NCBI GenBank assembly: GCA_021738105.1
Contig: JAIPCS010000019.1
Span: forward strand, 1-24,722
Direction of reading: 5' to 3'
Source: Sulfuritalea sp.
GTDB taxonomy: Bacteria > Pseudomonadota > Gammaproteobacteria > Burkholderiales > Rhodocyclaceae
Length of the DNA: 24,722 bases
Under the pieces are notes generated by a model. That model was not told where the DNA came from, did no database searches, and worked only from the letters and a program-made list of their open reading frames with translations. Positions 22,731-24,722 of this stretch are shown one piece after another (within the stretch, counting starts at the first letter, position 1; each line of letters begins with the position of its first letter). The translations under genes were made by a program, and so were the position numbers.

Positions 22731-23547
22731 CACTAGGCGTCCTCGGTGTGTTTAGCAGAAGCCACTGAAAGAAGGCTTGGCCACGTTCTGTGAGTGAGGC
22801 CAATGAAGAATTTTTTTCCCAAGGCTCTATCAGCCCAAACGCGCGTGCCTCGGAAGCATTCGGGAGACCCTTGAATTCAGCATATGGCTTAGCCAAGAGA
22901 TAATTGCGACTGTGAATTAACTCATCAATAGTGCCAGATTCGAGAATTGCACGAAATTCTTCATCCTGCTTAGAGGCTGGGTTGTTTGACCGCAGTTGAT
23001 CAACCTCTTGGCGAAGTTCAGCCAGTTGCTGCTCTTTGCGAAATATCTCTCGATCTTTTTCCAGGAGTTGGCGCTGAGTAGCGACATCACCCCCTTGCAA
23101 ACTTAAATACTTTGACCAAATAGCGGAAACCAGCTGCCCAAGCTGTACGGATGAATAGTCTTTTGGCATTAGATGAAGTAAGTCATCTGTCAATTCTGGG
23201 TAACGACCGCTAATAGCCTTGTAGGTATCGTCAGAGTCAAATATTGATATGATTTTTCTGAGATCAAAGTCATTGCCGCGAGCGTGCTCGTCGCGAAGAA
23301 CATGCTTAATCTCGCGATCTACCCAAGATGACTTTAAAGAGTTTTCGGTAAAAAAGATTAGGGCAACGTCGGCTTTGTCGAGCCCATCCCGAAAGATGGA
23401 CTTGCGTAAGTTGTCACCTGGAACGATCTTTCTTTTGTCGAGCCATACGTTGATGTAGCAGTCTTCAAGGTCTCTGACGAGCGGCTCGATGCGGGTCGCC
23501 TTGTCTTCCGACGAGTGGCTAACAAATACGAGAATTGAATGGCCCAT
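22723..23547 (-). CDS. TIR-domain protein (integron cassette), putative NAD-consuming defence effector
   Basis: 274 residues. Residues 1-150 are a TIR domain: 'SILVFVSHSSEDK' (strand A and BB-loop region), 'INVWLDKRKIVPGD', 'ADVALIFFTENSLKSSWVDREIKH' with Glu79 at the place of the catalytic glutamate of NAD-cleaving TIR enzymes. A coiled coil follows (about 156-188, rich in E, K, Q, L). The C-terminal 80 residues look helical, perhaps winged-helix-like. Bacterial TIR proteins often deplete NAD+ in anti-phage defence. GAGG lies 8 nt before the ATG. Only gene of its cassette; no Argonaute, SIR2 or cyclase partner adjacent. Base composition is more AT-rich than the hox region. Confidence 0.88.
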   Translation of the reverse strand: MGHSILVFVSHSSEDKATRIEPLVRDLEDCYINVWLDKRKIVPGDNLRKSIFRDGLDKADVALIFFTENSLKSSWVDREIKHVLRDEHARGNDFDLRKIISIFDSDDTYKAISGRYPELTDDLLHLMPKDYSSVQLGQLVSAIWSKYLSLQGGDVATQRQLLEKDREIFRKEQQLAELRQEVDQLRSNNPASKQDEEFRAILESGTIDELIHSRNYLLAKPYAEFKGLPNASEARAFGLIEPWEKNSSLASLTERGQAFFQWLLLNTPRTPSAF

Positions 23548-23579
23548 TGGTATGCCTCGGGAGATATGTGCGTTCTAAC

Positions 23580-23737
23580 GAGGGTGTAGGAAAACCCCCT
23601 GAGGGGTCGAGTGTGCAGGATTGCAGGGGTCCCTTGACCATTCACCGACTGGAGATCGGCCCGTGGCGAGCGTTTTAAGAGGTCGATTTATCTGCATGGC
23701 ATTCAGCAAATTCACAAAGGGGTTTTCCTACAGCCTC
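23580..23737. mobile_element. 158-bp MITE-like element inserted at the attC1 core
   Basis: Termini GAGGGTGTAGGAAAACCCC (23580-23598) and GGGGTTTTCCTACAGCCTC (23719-23737) are inverted repeats with 18 of 19 matches. The AAC triplet is duplicated on both sides (23577-23579 and 23738-23740). Those triplets are the GTT of the attC core on the minus strand; removing the element restores a complete attC1-cassette 2 junction GTTAGAAC. No gene inside. Family of the parent transposase unknown to me. Confidence 0.85.
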
Positions 23738-23821
23738 AACGTAGAGCTAACCGGCGCTGCGCGGCTTTATCGCGCAGCGTCCAGCGACCGAAGGGAGCGA
23801 GGTTGAGCGCCGGGTTAGGGC
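23738..23821 (-). other. attC site 1 (after the first cassette gene)
   Basis: Minus strand: R'' GCCCTAAC, L'' GCTCAACC, a central stem around GCTGCGCGATAAAGCCGCGCAGC, L' GGTTAGC, spacer TCTAC and the GTT of the core. About 84 bp. L'' has one extra C compared with the complement of L'. R'' is the exact complement of the core GTTAGGGC that opens the cassette at 24129-24136. The core is split by the MITE-like element. Confidence 0.93.
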
Positions 23822-23833
23822 TTGGGCCTGTCG

Positions 23834-24121
23834 TCACGAGGAAGTCTTGTGACTGAGCACAGTGAACTCCCACACCCACGAAGCCAAACCCAACGTCAAA
23901 TAGATATCGGCTAGGGCAACATTTCTGGAGATTGGGAAAACGCTTGCTAAAAGTGAGGCCAAAGAACATAACCGTCGATCGTTCGAGGAACAGAGGTCCG
24001 TCGTGGCGGAAAACAACGCGATTGCTTCATAACTTAGCCAGACTGAAAGTGCACCGAGAAGAGCAACGCGAGCCCATCGCGGCAAGAGTTTAGGCTTCCA
24101 ATAGTCTGGCCATACTTTCAT
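23834..24121 (-). CDS. First cassette: small two-helix membrane protein, unknown function
   Basis: 95 residues. 'ARVALLGALSVWLSYEAIALF' (about 17-37) is a clear transmembrane helix and 'ALADIYLTLGLASWVWEFTVL' (about 69-89) a second. The loop between holds two cysteines ('LCSSNDRRLCSL'). No family recognised. The gene starts 7 bases after the attI core and so sits in the first cassette position, which is normally the best expressed. A GCGAG lies just upstream of the ATG. It ends 12 bp before attC1. Confidence 0.72.
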   Translation of the reverse strand: MKVWPDYWKPKLLPRWARVALLGALSVWLSYEAIALFSATTDLCSSNDRRLCSLASLLASVFPISRNVALADIYLTLGLASWVWEFTVLSHKTSS

Positions 24122-24128
24122 CTCGCGG

Positions 24129-24190
24129 GCCCTAACTTTGTTATAGGGAGACAGTTTTGCGCCCTAACTCCGGCGCCTGCTGCATAACTC
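24129..24190 (-). other. attI-like integron attachment site
   Basis: On the minus strand the site ends CCCTATAACAAAGTTAGGGC, almost the same as the well-known end of class 1 attI1 (CCCTAAAACAAAGTTAGGC). About 50 bp earlier it has GTTATGCAGCAGG, against GTTACGCAGCAGG in attI1. A further core-like GTTAGGGC is at 24161-24168. The first cassette starts exactly at the final core. The attI1 comparison is from memory of the 5' conserved segment. Confidence 0.82.
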
Positions 24191-24511
24191 CTTGCCGCGA
24201 GGAAACCGAACAACCAAAAGGGGTCGGAGACATTTGACTTTGGCAATTCGGGCGAGTTACTTGCGAAAGTGGCGTTGGGCACGGCGTTTCTTCCTGTGCG
24301 GTGGCGGGTATTCCGAACGAATGTCGGCGAGAATAGTCCTGATCCATGCCGATGGCAAGGCCGGATGCCATTGCAATGAGTCCACAGGCCGGGGGTTGTC
24401 GCTACTTGCCTTGCTCTGCATTACCTTCGGGTTGTCACCATCGCCAGCGCTTTGCGTCCCTTCGGGAATTTTTTGCTTTTCAGCACAGCGAAACCCGCGC
24501 GACGTATTAAA
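24191..24511. other. Region next to attI without integrase gene
   Basis: In integrons of this type intI begins within a few hundred bases of attI and points away from the cassettes, here on the plus strand. No frame here shows tyrosine-recombinase blocks. A long open frame (24192-24602) runs into the dispersed repeat and lacks any family character, so it is not called. A fragment GGGTCGGAGACATTTGACTTT at 24220-24240 resembles text often found near degenerate transposon ends. Confidence 0.5.
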
Positions 24512-24634
24512 TCCCCCTCTGAGCCGCCGAGCGAGGAAGGTTCGCCGGGAGAAGTCCGGTCGCGTTGTCCGACGACGGCCGGTTTTTGGCCGGCTAGTTT
24601 AGCGACCGGCCCGGCGGGCCTTTCGCAGCGAGGG
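24512..24634 (-). repeat. 123-bp dispersed repeat, right copy
   Basis: Reverse complement of 18758-18880 with a few substitutions. It lies on the far side of attI, so the two copies enclose the whole array. Confidence 0.9.
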
Positions 24635-24649
24635 GTGAGTGCGGGGTTT

Positions 24650-24675
24650 CACAAGGCCATCTGCATGGCCTTGTG
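24650..24675. repeat. Perfect 11-bp hairpin near the right edge
   Basis: CACAAGGCCAT and ATGGCCTTGTG around a CTGC loop. No T-run follows. It lies just beyond the right repeat copy; its role is unknown. Confidence 0.7.
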
Positions 24676-24722
24676 CCGCGCGAACGGGCGAGACTCTGGC
24701 GAGCCCTCCGCCCGCAGGGCCG

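Noticed and set aside
24192..24602. 136-codon plus-strand frame next to attI, considered as an intI remnant
   Set aside because: No tyrosine-recombinase blocks. Its C-terminal third is the dispersed 123-bp repeat, and the same tail appears in the unrelated frame at 18790-19050.

Overview
The window reads as a GC-rich proteobacterial chromosome segment, most likely betaproteobacterial. This rests on an NAD-reducing [NiFe]-hydrogenase operon of the Ralstonia/Cupriavidus type with a fused HoxF, a NikR regulator with its nickel permease, and an attI site that closely resembles the class 1 integron attI. No rRNA or tRNA gene was seen, and the genus is not determined.

Left part (1-3.1 kb): the 3' part of a serine beta-lactamase-family hydrolase, then a LysE-family exporter divergent from a MocR-type (GntR/aminotransferase) regulator, with repeated operator-like motifs between them. 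Hydrogenase and nickel part (3.2-11.7 kb): hoxF-hoxU-hoxY-hoxH-hoxW on the minus strand with overlapping ends. A divergent plus-strand pair follows (HD-domain phosphohydrolase and nikR), then a glyoxalase-like protein and a minus-strand NiCoT nickel permease. A near-consensus NikR palindrome lies upstream of the permease. Nickel uptake, nickel sensing, hydrogenase synthesis and large-subunit maturation are thus grouped, although no hyp accessory genes are present. Housekeeping part (12.0-18.3 kb): a SWIM-SNF2 helicase, a single-pass coiled-coil protein, an EamA transporter and a CitE-like lyase. Next comes about 0.7 kb of dispersed repeats.

Right part (18.9-24.6 kb): an integron cassette array read on the minus strand. 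An attI-like site at about 24.13-24.19 kb is followed, going left, by four well-formed attC sites (23.8, 22.7, 21.4 and 20.65 kb), each just after the 3' end of a minus-strand gene. Two decayed attC remnants follow at 19.8 and 19.45 kb. Cargo, in order: a small membrane protein; a TIR-domain protein; a two-gene unit (C-terminally anchored membrane protein plus minimal nucleotidyltransferase); an N-terminally anchored membrane protein; a BrnTA toxin-antitoxin pair whose toxin carries an early amber codon; a broken Xre-type regulator; and a pyrimidine-dimer glycosylase. No integrase gene is visible beside attI.

Two structural features stand out. A 158-bp MITE-like element sits exactly at the GTT crossover triplet of the first attC and duplicates that triplet, and a related terminus lies at the same place in the fourth attC. 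A 123-bp repeat is present in inverted orientation at both ends of the array. Together these suggest an old, integrase-less integron island shaped by attC-targeting miniature elements, with cargo that looks partly defensive.
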